Shown here one piece after another: positions 12,798 to 21,295 of a DNA stretch of 24,105 nt. How positions within the stretch are numbered: the stretch's first letter is position 1; each line of letters starts with the position of its first letter. This DNA comes from a virus. The notes under the pieces are model-generated. The model made no database searches and was not told the DNA's origin. It saw only the letters and a list, made by a program, of their open reading frames with translations. The translations under genes and the position numbers were made by a program. Where the stretch lies: positions 1 to 24,105 of IMG/VR virus record IMGVR_UViG_3300035670_001224; one strand, 5' to 3'.

Positions 12798-13556
12798 ATG
12801 GATAAAGATTCTTTCAAGGATACTCAGCGTGTACTAAACGCTCGTGAGTTTTTACGAATACTCAATGATGAAATTGAGACCAACTCAATTATTTTGGCGA
12901 AAATAAAACGAGACCAAGTAGAAACGGAGAAGAGTAACCAAGAAAGATTAGCTTTTGTCAAATCAGAAGAGGATAGAATTGAATTAGAAAAAGCAATTCT
13001 AAAAGAGGAAAGAGAATCTGTTTCTATTTTAGCCACCAATCTTGTAAAAAAAGATAAGGAGCTAAAAGAAAAAGAACTACAGATTCAGAAGAAAGAATCA
13101 GAGTCGTTGTCTAGAATTTCTGATGCTGAAAATAAACACACCAGCCTAATCGCCGACAAGACTAAGCAGCTCAAAGATGTTGAAGATAGAATCAAATCTG
13201 CTGAGAGGTCCTACAATGACCTACAATTTGTAAAACAGGCTGAGATAGATAATCTATCATCTTCGATAAAATCTCTCAACCTAGAGCATTCTGTGGCCTC
13301 ACAGGCCTATGCTAAGCTGCTACATGATATAGAAATAGCAACTAATGAGTTGAAGGCTGTCTATGCAGAGATTACAGAAGCAGAAAAGCGGAACAAGAAG
13401 GAGGCTGTAAAGATTGCAGAAGCTAACAATTCACTGAAAGTACGAGAGCAAGATATCCAGAGACGAGAAAGAGATTACTTAATACTTAAGATGAGACTAA
13501 GTAAGCTTCTTGAAAAATTATACCCCGGCCAAAACATAGATAATATTCTTAAGTAG
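12798..13556 (+). CDS. Long coiled-coil protein, 252 aa
   Basis: A 252-residue protein that is almost entirely predicted coiled coil from about residue 30 to 230 (heptad-like runs rich in Glu, Lys, Leu and Ile, e.g. KKDKELKEKELQIQKKE and ITEAEKRNKKEAVKIAEA). A short C-terminal end reads LEKLYPGQNIDNILK. No membrane segment. In this position, between head and fibre genes, it may be a rod-like virion part or an assembly chaperone. It is shorter and less hydrophobic than a tape measure protein, so I would not call it one. Flanking junctions have one base between stop and start. Confidence 0.65.
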   Translation: MDKDSFKDTQRVLNAREFLRILNDEIETNSIILAKIKRDQVETEKSNQERLAFVKSEEDRIELEKAILKEERESVSILATNLVKKDKELKEKELQIQKKESESLSRISDAENKHTSLIADKTKQLKDVEDRIKSAERSYNDLQFVKQAEIDNLSSSIKSLNLEHSVASQAYAKLLHDIEIATNELKAVYAEITEAEKRNKKEAVKIAEANNSLKVREQDIQRRERDYLILKMRLSKLLEKLYPGQNIDNILK

Positions 13557-13557
13557 T

Positions 13558-15852
13558 ATGTCATTTTTCTCACCACAAAACCCTGGTATTGATGGTTTAG
13601 ATGAACTAACCTCAGCAGAGGAGTCAGTAGTACAAACCATCGCAGCACTTGGTACTCCTTTGTACTACCTGCGTGTTAATGCCGGTGGTACGGGTGTTGA
13701 GTGGGCTTCTGTAGCTGCTGGTGGTGGAGATGTAACGAAAGTTGGTACACCAGTAAACAATCAAATTGGTGTATGGACTGGAGACGGTACTATTGAAGGA
13801 GATACAGCTCTAATATTTGATACAACTACAGATACACTCTCAACTGTCAATGGAGCATTTTCAGGTGACGTAACTGTTGCTGATGATGTGTACGATGCCA
13901 CGGCCTGGAATGGAAGTTTAGAGGTTCCAACCAAGAATGCAATCCGAGACAAAATAGAGGCTCTTGGAACTGGGGTGTCAGATGGAGACAAGGGTGACAT
14001 AACCGTATCAAGTTCTGGCACTGTGTGGACAATAGATGCTGGCACCGTAACTCTTGCTAAGCAAGCTGACGTTGCAACTGGAACTATATTTTATAGAAAG
14101 ACAGCGGGAGCTGGTTCACCAGAAGTGCAGACTCTCGCCACACTTAAAACAGACCTCGGACTAACTGGAACAAACTCTGGAGACCAAACAACTATTGTTG
14201 GAATTACTGGGACAAAAGCAGAGTTTGACACAGCAGTTACAGATGGAAACTTCTTATATGTTGGTGACATAACCCAATACACTGATGAGTTAGCTCAAGA
14301 TGCTGTGGGTGCAATGGTAGACACAACAATAGTCTACACAGACGGGACTCCGCTACTAAGCAGAGCTGCGTTGACTGGGGCAATAACTGCCAGTGCTGGT
14401 TCTAATACAACTGCTCTTGGTAGTTTTACAAAGGCCCAACTGGACACAGCCGTATCGGATGGTGATGTTCTATATGTTGGCGATGTCACATCCAATGCAA
14501 CCCACACAGGTGAAGTAACCGGAGCAACTGCACTTACTGTAGATAAGACAGCAATAACAAACAAGACCCTGGTAACGGCCGCCGTCGGAGACCAGATTCT
14601 TATTGCCGACGCATCTGATACAGATAACCTTAAGCGAGTAACTGTACAGACCATAGTAGACCTTGCCGGTGGAAGTGGAAACACTTTTAATGATATTTAT
14701 ATTGACCAGTCTGGTGGTACGTCTGATACTTATGGTGCACTATCTGGAACAATCAACGGCTCCAACGCGCTCTTTACGGTATCTCAAAGTGCCTACGCAA
14801 GTGGAACCCTTAAGGTCTGGCTAAATGGCCAGTTGATGACACAGGGTACTGGAGAAGACTTTGTTGAAACAACTCCAGCATCAGGCACATTTACATTCAA
14901 CACCGCGCCAGCAACTGGCTCTCTCATTACTGTTGAGTACCAGAAAGTTGTAACAAACTCAAGTACTATCGGTGATGTACAAGGTCCTGGCTCCGCAACT
15001 GATAATGCTGTCGCCAGGTTTGATTTAGCGACCGGTAAAGTAATTCAAAATAGTGGTGTAATAATAGACGATGCCAACGGAATTACAACAACCATTGCGG
15101 ATGGTGGTAATAGTGCTGGTCTTGTAATAAACCAAAACGATGTAACTAATTTTAAAGCGGCCATTGAAATTAATACTCCAGTTGAAGCAAATACATTTAT
15201 TGTTACCAGTACCTCCAACACATCTACTGGCCCTTCTTTCCAGACTTATCACAATAGTTCTTCTCCAGCAGCAAATGACCAGATATTTAACTGGACTGTA
15301 AGGGGTATGGATACTGCGTCAAATAATCAAATTTATGGCTCTTTTCGACATGATATCATAAGCCCAACAAGTGCATCTGAAATTAGTAAATGGATATTTA
15401 GAACATCCTTAGGAGGTTCTGTACAAGAAACTTTATTAATTGGGGATAGTGAAAACGGAATAAAAGTAGGAGCAGCAACTGCAGATGGTATTGTTTCATC
15501 TAACGGAAATAATGATCTGGTTCTACGCACTGGCAATGCAGCCACTGGAAATATAACTATAGCAGATGGAACTGACGGAAATATAACAATAACTCCAGAT
15601 GGCGCAGGAAAGGTTGTTGCAGGAAAGGACCTGGAAGTTCCAGATGAGGCCTACGGGGCTGGCTGGAATGGCTCTGTTGAAGTGCCTACAAAGAACGCTG
15701 TATACGACGCAATGATTACGAGGGTTGTTCGTGTAGTTCATGGAGCAACGGCAGGGACTGCAAGACCGTCTGATGCAACATATGTTGAGTGGGTTGGAAG
15801 TGTCGAGCCAACTAACGCCACTGATAATGATACATGGGTAGAAACCGCATAA
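13558..15852 (+). CDS. Large repetitive tail-fibre-like protein
   Basis: A 764-residue protein rich in Thr, Gly, Ser, Asp and Ala, typical of trimeric phage fibres. Recognisable fibre words are GTNSGDQTT at about 204-212, KGDITVSSSGTVWTID at about 144-160 and IGVWTGDGTIEGDTAL at about 70-85. Two internal repeats stand out: DATAWNGSLEVPTKNAIRD (113-131) is echoed near residues 700-718 (GWNGSVEVPTKNAVYD), and AEFDTAVTDGNFLYVGDIT (221-239) is echoed at 293-311. The C-terminus may be the exposed tip (VRVVHGATAG... WVGSVEPTNATDNDTWVE). It probably binds the host surface. Confidence 0.75.
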   Translation: MSFFSPQNPGIDGLDELTSAEESVVQTIAALGTPLYYLRVNAGGTGVEWASVAAGGGDVTKVGTPVNNQIGVWTGDGTIEGDTALIFDTTTDTLSTVNGAFSGDVTVADDVYDATAWNGSLEVPTKNAIRDKIEALGTGVSDGDKGDITVSSSGTVWTIDAGTVTLAKQADVATGTIFYRKTAGAGSPEVQTLATLKTDLGLTGTNSGDQTTIVGITGTKAEFDTAVTDGNFLYVGDITQYTDELAQDAVGAMVDTTIVYTDGTPLLSRAALTGAITASAGSNTTALGSFTKAQLDTAVSDGDVLYVGDVTSNATHTGEVTGATALTVDKTAITNKTLVTAAVGDQILIADASDTDNLKRVTVQTIVDLAGGSGNTFNDIYIDQSGGTSDTYGALSGTINGSNALFTVSQSAYASGTLKVWLNGQLMTQGTGEDFVETTPASGTFTFNTAPATGSLITVEYQKVVTNSSTIGDVQGPGSATDNAVARFDLATGKVIQNSGVIIDDANGITTTIADGGNSAGLVINQNDVTNFKAAIEINTPVEANTFIVTSTSNTSTGPSFQTYHNSSSPAANDQIFNWTVRGMDTASNNQIYGSFRHDIISPTSASEISKWIFRTSLGGSVQETLLIGDSENGIKVGAATADGIVSSNGNNDLVLRTGNAATGNITIADGTDGNITITPDGAGKVVAGKDLEVPDEAYGAGWNGSVEVPTKNAVYDAMITRVVRVVHGATAGTARPSDATYVEWVGSVEPTNATDNDTWVETA

Positions 15853-15853
15853 T

Positions 15854-17746
15854 ATGGCAACAAGACTAAAAACAGTTAAATTTGCATTTCCAATGCTTGC
15901 GTCACTCACTGATGCAACACTAACAAACCTAACTCAGATAACTACATATATACCAGAAACAGTTTCTGCTTTTCGTTCGGCTTTCATTGAGTTCACAACC
16001 CAAGATATTATTACAGCAACTGGTGGAACAGCGACAGAATGGCGTGTTGGCTTTAGACTTGGTGCTGCCGGATATACAACCGTGACAGAATTGAACGATG
16101 CTACTAACTCAGGTGAAAACTTGAGCGCAAAGTTTATTGTTGATATGACATCACACTTCACGACTAACTGGACTGGCACTAGCATGACCGCCGACTGCCA
16201 GGTGTATGTTGACCAAAGTACAGGGACAACACTCGGCCAGCGCAATGTCGCGGCTGTGCTCACCATAACGTATGAGTACGATGACACGGCCAGCACTCAC
16301 ATAAAAACAGTTTGTGTACCTCTCGATAGTCCGACAGGTGCTCTAAATACTGCTTCACTAACGGAAATTGGTACGAACCAGATACCAAACCTTGATACCT
16401 TCCTACCTGAAACATCGAAAGTATATCGAGACATTTTCTTTGTCATAGAGGGGAATGAATCAAGTAGTGGCAGTACTACGGATAGAACACTTGAAGCAGC
16501 TCTCGATGCAGAGGCAGCGACATCCTTCGGGACAACAGAACGTGCGTTAGCAACAGACAGATTTGTGAGATTTGTGTGGAGTAGAACAGACATGACAACG
16601 AATGCCACACACCAATTCAAACTCCGTTCAAACGCCACAGCCGGATTTAACCATGTAACCATCAGATTGTATGTCACTTATGAGTTTGATTCTTCATCAA
16701 CTAGCGCGATGGTGTCGGTGGCCTTACCATTTGAAATACCTAGTCCAATGGGTGGTACAACGTCTGGCGACGCATCTAAAGTAACACGCGATTTATGGAT
16801 TGAGGAAGACGCAACCATCACTATGGCTCGCGCAGCCACCCTCCTTCACTACAATACTGCCGCTCCAGTGGCTGGACTAAATATCCGCACGAATAATGAG
16901 GGTGCAACTACTCAGGCATACCAAGCATATACAGATAATTCCAGCGTGTTAGCTGGAGGCGTTCAGCTTATGCGACGCTTCGATACTGCCGTTACACTTG
17001 CGCGAGGGCGCAATACGATTGTTGTTGAAGTATATCGTACAGACACAGCCGATTTAGGCTACAATATTTCAGGACTTATCATTGTTAACTACACCTGTAC
17101 TGTCCCATCAGGTGGGCATGGCGCAATAAACCATACTGTTGAGAATCTACTTATTGCCTCAAATGGTGCAGCAGCCTCTAGTACAAGACTGTCGGCATCA
17201 ACGGCTCTTGTGGCAATTCCTGAGACAGACTGGTTTGCCAGCTCACTAGGGGCTCGACTAACGATATTCAAAACAGGAACTGGTACAATTGGTGGAATTA
17301 GTCTTATTTCAGAGGCTGGTACTGGTGGTTGGTTTCCATTATATTCAGATATATTGATTACCGACGCAGAAGCGGGTGTGTCAGAAGCATATTGTGCATT
17401 TCGCTCTGATTTCTTGAGATGGTCAGGCGATGTGGCAGACGGTAGAAGTAACCCTGAAAATGCTCGCTTATGGCGTGTTACTACGGGTACAACAGCCTTT
17501 TACGCTCTAGTTGGCATGGTGACGTACCACTCAAATACATTTACTGCCGCAGATTCAATCTCTGGATTCACTGGCACAGTCAATCTTGGACTACACAGAA
17601 GTTCTACTGGAGAAAAGGTTCTAGAAACAACACGTAGCGGAGATGGGGCTTTTAGCTTTACTTGGTTTGATGACACAGAAAGTTTGTTTGTTTCTGCAGA
17701 GGATGGTACAAATGTTGGCAGAAGTGAAGACACATTAGCAACATAG
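15854..17746 (+). CDS. Four-repeat beta-domain surface protein with C-terminal CnaB-like domain
   Basis: A 630-residue protein. Four segments of roughly 130 residues start with a V-x-x-x-x-P strand (near 8, 152, 288 and 425) and end with a matching strand (VAAVLTITYEYD, VTIRLYVTYEFD, SGLIIVNYTC, ALVGMVTYHS). They therefore look like tandem copies of one beta domain with divergent sequence. The last 60 residues (FTGTVNLGLHRSSTGEKVLET, then GDGAFSFTWFDDTESLFVSAED) match the pattern of carboxypeptidase-regulatory or CnaB-like beta domains often found at the ends of phage baseplate and fibre proteins. It lies one base after the fibre gene. Confidence 0.68.
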   Translation: MATRLKTVKFAFPMLASLTDATLTNLTQITTYIPETVSAFRSAFIEFTTQDIITATGGTATEWRVGFRLGAAGYTTVTELNDATNSGENLSAKFIVDMTSHFTTNWTGTSMTADCQVYVDQSTGTTLGQRNVAAVLTITYEYDDTASTHIKTVCVPLDSPTGALNTASLTEIGTNQIPNLDTFLPETSKVYRDIFFVIEGNESSSGSTTDRTLEAALDAEAATSFGTTERALATDRFVRFVWSRTDMTTNATHQFKLRSNATAGFNHVTIRLYVTYEFDSSSTSAMVSVALPFEIPSPMGGTTSGDASKVTRDLWIEEDATITMARAATLLHYNTAAPVAGLNIRTNNEGATTQAYQAYTDNSSVLAGGVQLMRRFDTAVTLARGRNTIVVEVYRTDTADLGYNISGLIIVNYTCTVPSGGHGAINHTVENLLIASNGAAASSTRLSASTALVAIPETDWFASSLGARLTIFKTGTGTIGGISLISEAGTGGWFPLYSDILITDAEAGVSEAYCAFRSDFLRWSGDVADGRSNPENARLWRVTTGTTAFYALVGMVTYHSNTFTAADSISGFTGTVNLGLHRSSTGEKVLETTRSGDGAFSFTWFDDTESLFVSAEDGTNVGRSEDTLAT

Positions 17747-17747
17747 T

Positions 17748-17948
17748 ATGGCATTTCAAGTAACATCAAACACTAGTACCGGGTTCAGCATATCTCTTGC
17801 TGGCTCACCTACTGTTATCTGGGGTAAGATTAAGTTATCAGGAACTTTTGTGGATATTATTGATAAAAAGTTTAAAGTATCTGGAGCATTTGCTAGTGCA
17901 GTGGGTTATAAAATTAAAATAGGTGGTGTGTTTGTGGACCTCGTGTAA
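17748..17948 (+). CDS. Small protein of three short repeats, 66 aa
   Basis: A 66-residue protein. Its second half consists of three related units: GKIKLSGTFVDII, KKFKVSGAFASAV and YKIKIGGVFVDLV, each a K-x-K-hydrophobic-(S/G)-G-x-F-(V/A) strand pair. The pattern recalls the KxWxGSxW repeats of small structural proteins in other phages. Starts one base after the upstream stop. Function unknown; a small virion collar or tip component is possible. Confidence 0.62.
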   Translation: MAFQVTSNTSTGFSISLAGSPTVIWGKIKLSGTFVDIIDKKFKVSGAFASAVGYKIKIGGVFVDLV

Positions 17949-17958
17949 TTATACTAAA

Positions 17959-18360
17959 ATGGCAACAACTAAAATACAAAAAGAATATCTTGACGACGAG
18001 CTTGTTTCGTTAGATGGTACGCAAACGCTAACAAATAAGCGTAAAACTCTTCGTATAACTACAGAGGCATCTTCTGCAACACCAACAATAAATACAGATA
18101 ACTGTGATGTTCATCGTATAACTGCCCTTGCTGCCGACGTAACATCATTTACTACAAATTTAAGCGGTACTCCAACAAGTATGCAAGTACTTGGTATTGA
18201 AGTAACTCCTACAGCAACTCGTACAGTAACTTGGGGTTCTTCTTTTGAGGACGGCTTAGAGTATACTCTTCCAACTTCTTTTACTGGAACGACTACTGGC
18301 TTATATCTATTCTACTGGAACACAATAACAAGTAAGTGGAGATACGGAGGCAAGCTTTAA
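17959..18360 (+). CDS. Beta-rich phage structural protein, 133 aa
   Basis: A 133-residue protein. It begins MATTKIQKEYLDDELVSLDGTQTLTNK, followed by the string SSATPTINTDNCD, then ITALAADVTSFTTNLSGTP. This signature (TLTNKR...SSATPTINTDN.D...ITALA..ITS.T.NLSGTP) occurs in fibre-like and hypothetical proteins of very many phages. An internal frame opens at 17923, but the ATG at 17959 fits the family start. TATACT lies three bases before the ATG. Probably a small fibre or tail component. Confidence 0.75.
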   Translation: MATTKIQKEYLDDELVSLDGTQTLTNKRKTLRITTEASSATPTINTDNCDVHRITALAADVTSFTTNLSGTPTSMQVLGIEVTPTATRTVTWGSSFEDGLEYTLPTSFTGTTTGLYLFYWNTITSKWRYGGKL

Positions 18361-18386
18361 ATAATAAAAAATAACAATAACTAATT

Positions 18387-18809
18387 ATGTATACAGTAAC
18401 TTACGATGAAAAAAGAAAAAACGCGGCTACTAGACAAATTGAGCTATTAGTCACTGTCACAAATAGCTTGGATGGAGCAAGTTTTCCATACACATTTCGG
18501 TTTCCTCTCTATACATCGTTGGCCCAAATAAATCGAATTGTAAAAGACTTTGTAGAAGAATTAGAGGCTGGTGATACGCTTGGTGACACTATTCCTCTTG
18601 GGTCAGTTGATTTAAGTGTTGTTGGTAGTGACGTAACACCAGAGAAAGCTGCCTTTTTAGAGTTTGTGAAAGACGTAGCAAAACGTGAGCGTGTGCAGAA
18701 GCTTATTGATTGGGCGATTATACCAGACACTAGCCCAAAAGTGGTCGCACTTAATGATAAGATTAAAGCCGCTCTCCAGACTAACCCAACCTTCTTAGAC
18801 CAAATCTAA
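18387..18809 (+). CDS. Hypothetical structural-region protein, 140 aa
   Basis: A 140-residue protein. The N-terminal 70 residues read as a beta-rich domain (MYTVTYDEKRKNAATRQIELLVTVTNS; PYTFRFPLY). The C-terminal half is helical (EKAAFLEFVKDVAKRERVQKLIDWAIIPD). The stretch 'R..KLIDW..I.......L...I..AL' resembles proteins I have seen beside tail genes, such as chaperone-like or baseplate-associated ones, but I would not name a function. It is flanked by large adhesin-like genes. No Shine-Dalgarno; an A-rich leader of 26 bases precedes it. Confidence 0.6.
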   Translation: MYTVTYDEKRKNAATRQIELLVTVTNSLDGASFPYTFRFPLYTSLAQINRIVKDFVEELEAGDTLGDTIPLGSVDLSVVGSDVTPEKAAFLEFVKDVAKRERVQKLIDWAIIPDTSPKVVALNDKIKAALQTNPTFLDQI

Positions 18810-18810
18810 T

Positions 18811-20064
18811 ATGGCAGGCTGGAGCTACGAACAGAATTTCGACAGTCTATCAACTGGTAACCTTTCGGGCCAGGATAGTTGGACGTATGTGGCCGGCTCA
18901 CAACCTCAGGTGCAGGGTTCTGTTTTTGAAAGCTCACCCTACGCCATATCAGCAGACCCCGATACAAACGCAAATACTTACCGAGACGTAACTGCGGCAA
19001 ATGACGACGGTACGATTGTTTATGTGTCTATGCGTATGACAAGTGCTTCGACGGTGGATAATGTGGGTGTTCGTTTTGGTAGTGGGGGAACAAATATCGC
19101 GACCATGTACATGAATGCTCAGAACGCGGGCGACCTATCAGTTCGTGACCCAAACATTGGAACCTACCAAAACATCACTACAGGAATTAGTGCTGATACA
19201 TGGTATCGACTCGGTATTGAGTTTGACTTCACCAACGACCGTGTCCGTGGCAACTTCAACAACGGGACAATGTCCGCCTGGCTAAACCTGTCTGCCTTTT
19301 CCCAAATTTCTCGAATAACCCTTGAGGCCAATAACGGAGATGGAACAGCTACAACTTGTTATTGGGATAATATCAGTGCATCTTATGATGTGCCTGGTGT
19401 GATTCGTTTTGATTCACAATCAACCGTAAACTCTACAACCGGCACTTCTTTGACATTCCCTTTTAATAATGCTGGGGGCAACTTTATTATAGTAGTTGGA
19501 CACGATACGGACACTGGTGGTTCATCCGCAGTAACTGGGGTGACGTACAATGGAGTAGCTTTGACTGCTGGTCCAACAGCCCAAACTCCGTCTGACCGAT
19601 ATGTTACTCTTTGGTACGGCAACACCTCAGCCACTGGCTCTAATGATGTTGTGATCTCTGCATCAGCTTCGGTCCCCCTACGGTTTTCGGCGTATTCATA
19701 CTCTGGGGTGGCATCTGCATCTCCTATTGATGGTTCTGACACCTCGACTGCGTCAACTGTTACTACAGTATCTACAGACATCACCACTGTGACTGACAAT
19801 GCGTGGATGTTCATGTTCACTAAGGATAATTCTGGAGGTAAAATAGCAACATCATCAACAGGCGACATAGTACGAATGACTAATGATGCTGGTGGACATT
19901 CAGTAATTGACACTGGTGCACAAATTACACCAGCAGGAGCAAATACAATGACTATTAACTGGACAGGGAATACAAATGTTGCAGCCTTGGCTATTGCTTT
20001 AAAGCCATACACAGGTGCCGTCACTACCAAAACAAGTTTTTTACTTTTTCAATTAGGATTCTAA
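18811..20064 (+). CDS. Two-domain lectin-like surface protein
   Basis: A 417-residue protein. Residues 1-195 look like a concanavalin/LamG-type beta sandwich. Typical words are EQNFDSLSTGNLSGQDSW, the STVDNVGVRFGSGG strand, DTWYRLGIEFDF and a closing CYWDNISASYDVP. Residues about 197-400 form a second beta domain (VTGVTYNGVALTAG, VTLWYGNTSATGSNDVVISAS, AYSYSGVASASP). This 'VTYNGVALT...WY...G...V.........YSGV' domain recurs in surface proteins of bacteria and phages. It ends in the hydrophobic SFLLFQLGF. It probably binds glycans on the host surface. Confidence 0.7.
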   Translation: MAGWSYEQNFDSLSTGNLSGQDSWTYVAGSQPQVQGSVFESSPYAISADPDTNANTYRDVTAANDDGTIVYVSMRMTSASTVDNVGVRFGSGGTNIATMYMNAQNAGDLSVRDPNIGTYQNITTGISADTWYRLGIEFDFTNDRVRGNFNNGTMSAWLNLSAFSQISRITLEANNGDGTATTCYWDNISASYDVPGVIRFDSQSTVNSTTGTSLTFPFNNAGGNFIIVVGHDTDTGGSSAVTGVTYNGVALTAGPTAQTPSDRYVTLWYGNTSATGSNDVVISASASVPLRFSAYSYSGVASASPIDGSDTSTASTVTTVSTDITTVTDNAWMFMFTKDNSGGKIATSSTGDIVRMTNDAGGHSVIDTGAQITPAGANTMTINWTGNTNVAALAIALKPYTGAVTTKTSFLLFQLGF

Positions 20065-20065
20065 A

Positions 20066-20329
20066 ATGATAGAGCACATTTATTTTGTAATAGGATTAAT
20101 CTCGTACATTCTTGGTGCGGTATCATTCATGGTCCTGAAAGATAATGAGGTTGACCTAGAGAAAAGGGTCGCCTTGCTAATACTTGCTGGCTGGTTTAGC
20201 TTTTCCATGATGGCGTACTTCCAGGAGAGAGAATTAAATTTATTCTTCAACGCTGCTGGACTTGGTGCTGTTGGTAACTTACTAGGAATAAAGACCTCTG
20301 ACCTTCTTAAGTCGATACTCAGAAAATGA
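20066..20329 (+). CDS. Small two-TM membrane protein (holin candidate)
   Basis: An 87-residue protein with two predicted membrane spans, about residues 5-24 (IYFVIGLISYILGAVSFMVL) and 35-52 (VALLILAGWFSFSMMAYF), and a C-terminal part with LGIKTSDLLKSILRK. Size and topology fit a holin or antiholin. It is the first gene of the lysis cassette, starts one base after the upstream stop (TAA-A-ATG), and overlaps the next start as ATGA. Confidence 0.72.
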   Translation: MIEHIYFVIGLISYILGAVSFMVLKDNEVDLEKRVALLILAGWFSFSMMAYFQERELNLFFNAAGLGAVGNLLGIKTSDLLKSILRK

Positions 20330-20535
20330 AAAACTTCCTTTTAAATTATCTAATAAATGTTATAATAGCGTTGTTTGTTTTAAATACAATCAACACTTTT
20401 GTAAACATAGACCAGAAGATGATGGTTGGAATAATAATTATTAGCTGGCTATTAATCGCCGAAATACTTTATGCAACGAGAGAAACTAATCAAACTACTG
20501 ACCGCACTGATACAACAGCTCATAGTAATCCTTAG
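20326..20535 (+). CDS. Small two-TM membrane protein (holin/antiholin candidate)
   Basis: A 69-residue protein with two hydrophobic spans, about residues 4-22 (LLNYLINVIIALFVLNTI) and 32-50 (MMVGIIIISWLLIAEILYA), then a polar tail (TNQTTDRTDTTAHSNP). It overlaps the preceding gene by four bases (ATGA) and the endolysin frame by 65 bases. A TGT-TATAAT word inside it (20358-20366) might be a promoter for the endolysin. Holin or antiholin is inferred from size, topology and neighbours. Confidence 0.68.
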   Translation: MKNFLLNYLINVIIALFVLNTINTFVNIDQKMMVGIIIISWLLIAEILYATRETNQTTDRTDTTAHSNP

Positions 20536-20980
20536 GGAGATGCAAAAAGAGGGTGGTGCCTCAAATCGTGAGAAGCTACACTCAGCAGCTCTATCTTTCT
20601 TGGGTAAGGATGCGTCACCTAATGATGTCGCACCCGATGAGCTTGGCTGTGCAGAGTCAGTAAATGATATATTTATTTCTGTATTTGGTAAGCCTATTGG
20701 TGGTGATGTATCAACCTACAGAATGTACGCCGCTCTACAGACAGACCAAAGATTTATACGAGTTGACTCACCAATGGCTGGAGATATAGTATTATCTCCG
20801 ACTGGATATGGTAACGGAGGACTGTCCGCGGGTCATGTAGGTATAGTTGACGTAGATGATAAAATAATGTCTAATAGTTCAGCCACAGGTAAGTGGACAC
20901 AGAACTATACAATAAAGACATGGACGGATTATTATAAAGGAAAGGGGGGATACCCAGTACTATTTTTTAGAGTAATATAA
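20471..20980 (+). CDS. Endolysin, CHAP or NlpC/P60-like (cysteine peptidase/amidase)
   Basis: A 169-residue peptidoglycan-cutting enzyme. The catalytic Cys is probably C60 (PDELGCAESVN). The His is H122 (AGHVGIVD). Family words follow: SPTGYGNGG at 109-117, IMSNSSATGKW at 132-142, then NYTIKTWTDYY and GYPVLFFRV. Similar enzymes occur in Patescibacteria and environmental phages, by memory. The first 24 residues form an amphipathic helix (LIKLLTALIQQLIVILREM). The ATG at 20471 overlaps the membrane-protein gene by 65 bases. An in-frame ATG at 20540 follows that gene's stop by four bases (GGAG) and would give 146 residues without the helix. Confidence 0.82.
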   Translation: MQREKLIKLLTALIQQLIVILREMQKEGGASNREKLHSAALSFLGKDASPNDVAPDELGCAESVNDIFISVFGKPIGGDVSTYRMYAALQTDQRFIRVDSPMAGDIVLSPTGYGNGGLSAGHVGIVDVDDKIMSNSSATGKWTQNYTIKTWTDYYKGKGGYPVLFFRVI

Positions 20981-20981
20981 T

Positions 20982-21275
20982 ATGTTTGAAAATATTGACA
21001 ACATTCTTAATATCGACCCAACCTACATTGCCTTGTTTGGTGCGGTCGTTCTATCATCGGTTCAGTTACTAAAGAATATCTTTCCATTTACTGGGGGATA
21101 CTCAGTAGCTGTGACTTCTATTATATCAATTATATTTGCAGTTTGTGTAAGTCTAGAATGGACCAAAGTAATTGAGATACTGGTCCTGGGATACCTTATT
21201 GCCGCTGCAGCATCTGGAACCTATTCTTGGACCCAGACAAAGCAGAAGGGAGTAGAAGACTTGTTCAAGGAGTAA
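20982..21275 (+). CDS. Three-TM membrane protein (holin candidate)
   Basis: A 97-residue protein with three predicted spans, about residues 16-36 (IALFGAVVLSSVQLLKNIFPF), 43-58 (AVTSIISIIFAVCVSL) and 63-83 (VIEILVLGYLIAAAASGTYSW), and a charged C-terminal tail (QKGVEDLFKE). Three spans and a charged tail are typical of class I holins. It directly follows the endolysin (TAA-T-ATG). With two other small membrane proteins before the endolysin, it is unclear which forms the membrane hole. Confidence 0.72.
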   Translation: MFENIDNILNIDPTYIALFGAVVLSSVQLLKNIFPFTGGYSVAVTSIISIIFAVCVSLEWTKVIEILVLGYLIAAAASGTYSWTQTKQKGVEDLFKE

Positions 21276-21289
21276 AAGTATTGTATAAT
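21261..21289 (+). promoter_or_regulatory. Promoter giving a leaderless mRNA
   Basis: TTGTTC (21261-21266), a 17-base spacer and TATAAT (21284-21289) with TG just upstream. Only six bases (CATTAA) separate the -10 from the ATG at 21296, so transcription should start at the A of the ATG. The promoter overlaps the end of the holin-like gene. Confidence 0.75.
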
Positions 21290-21295
21290 CATTAA

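Noticed and set aside
12798-13556. Coiled-coil protein as the tape measure
   Set aside because: At 252 residues it is short, has no hydrophobic segments, and lies before the fibre genes without tail tube or chaperone neighbours.
19383-20030. Long minus-strand open frame (215 codons) opposite the lectin-like gene
   Set aside because: It is the antisense of a repetitive Thr/Val/Ser-rich coding sequence, which naturally yields long open frames. The plus-strand gene fits its neighbours.
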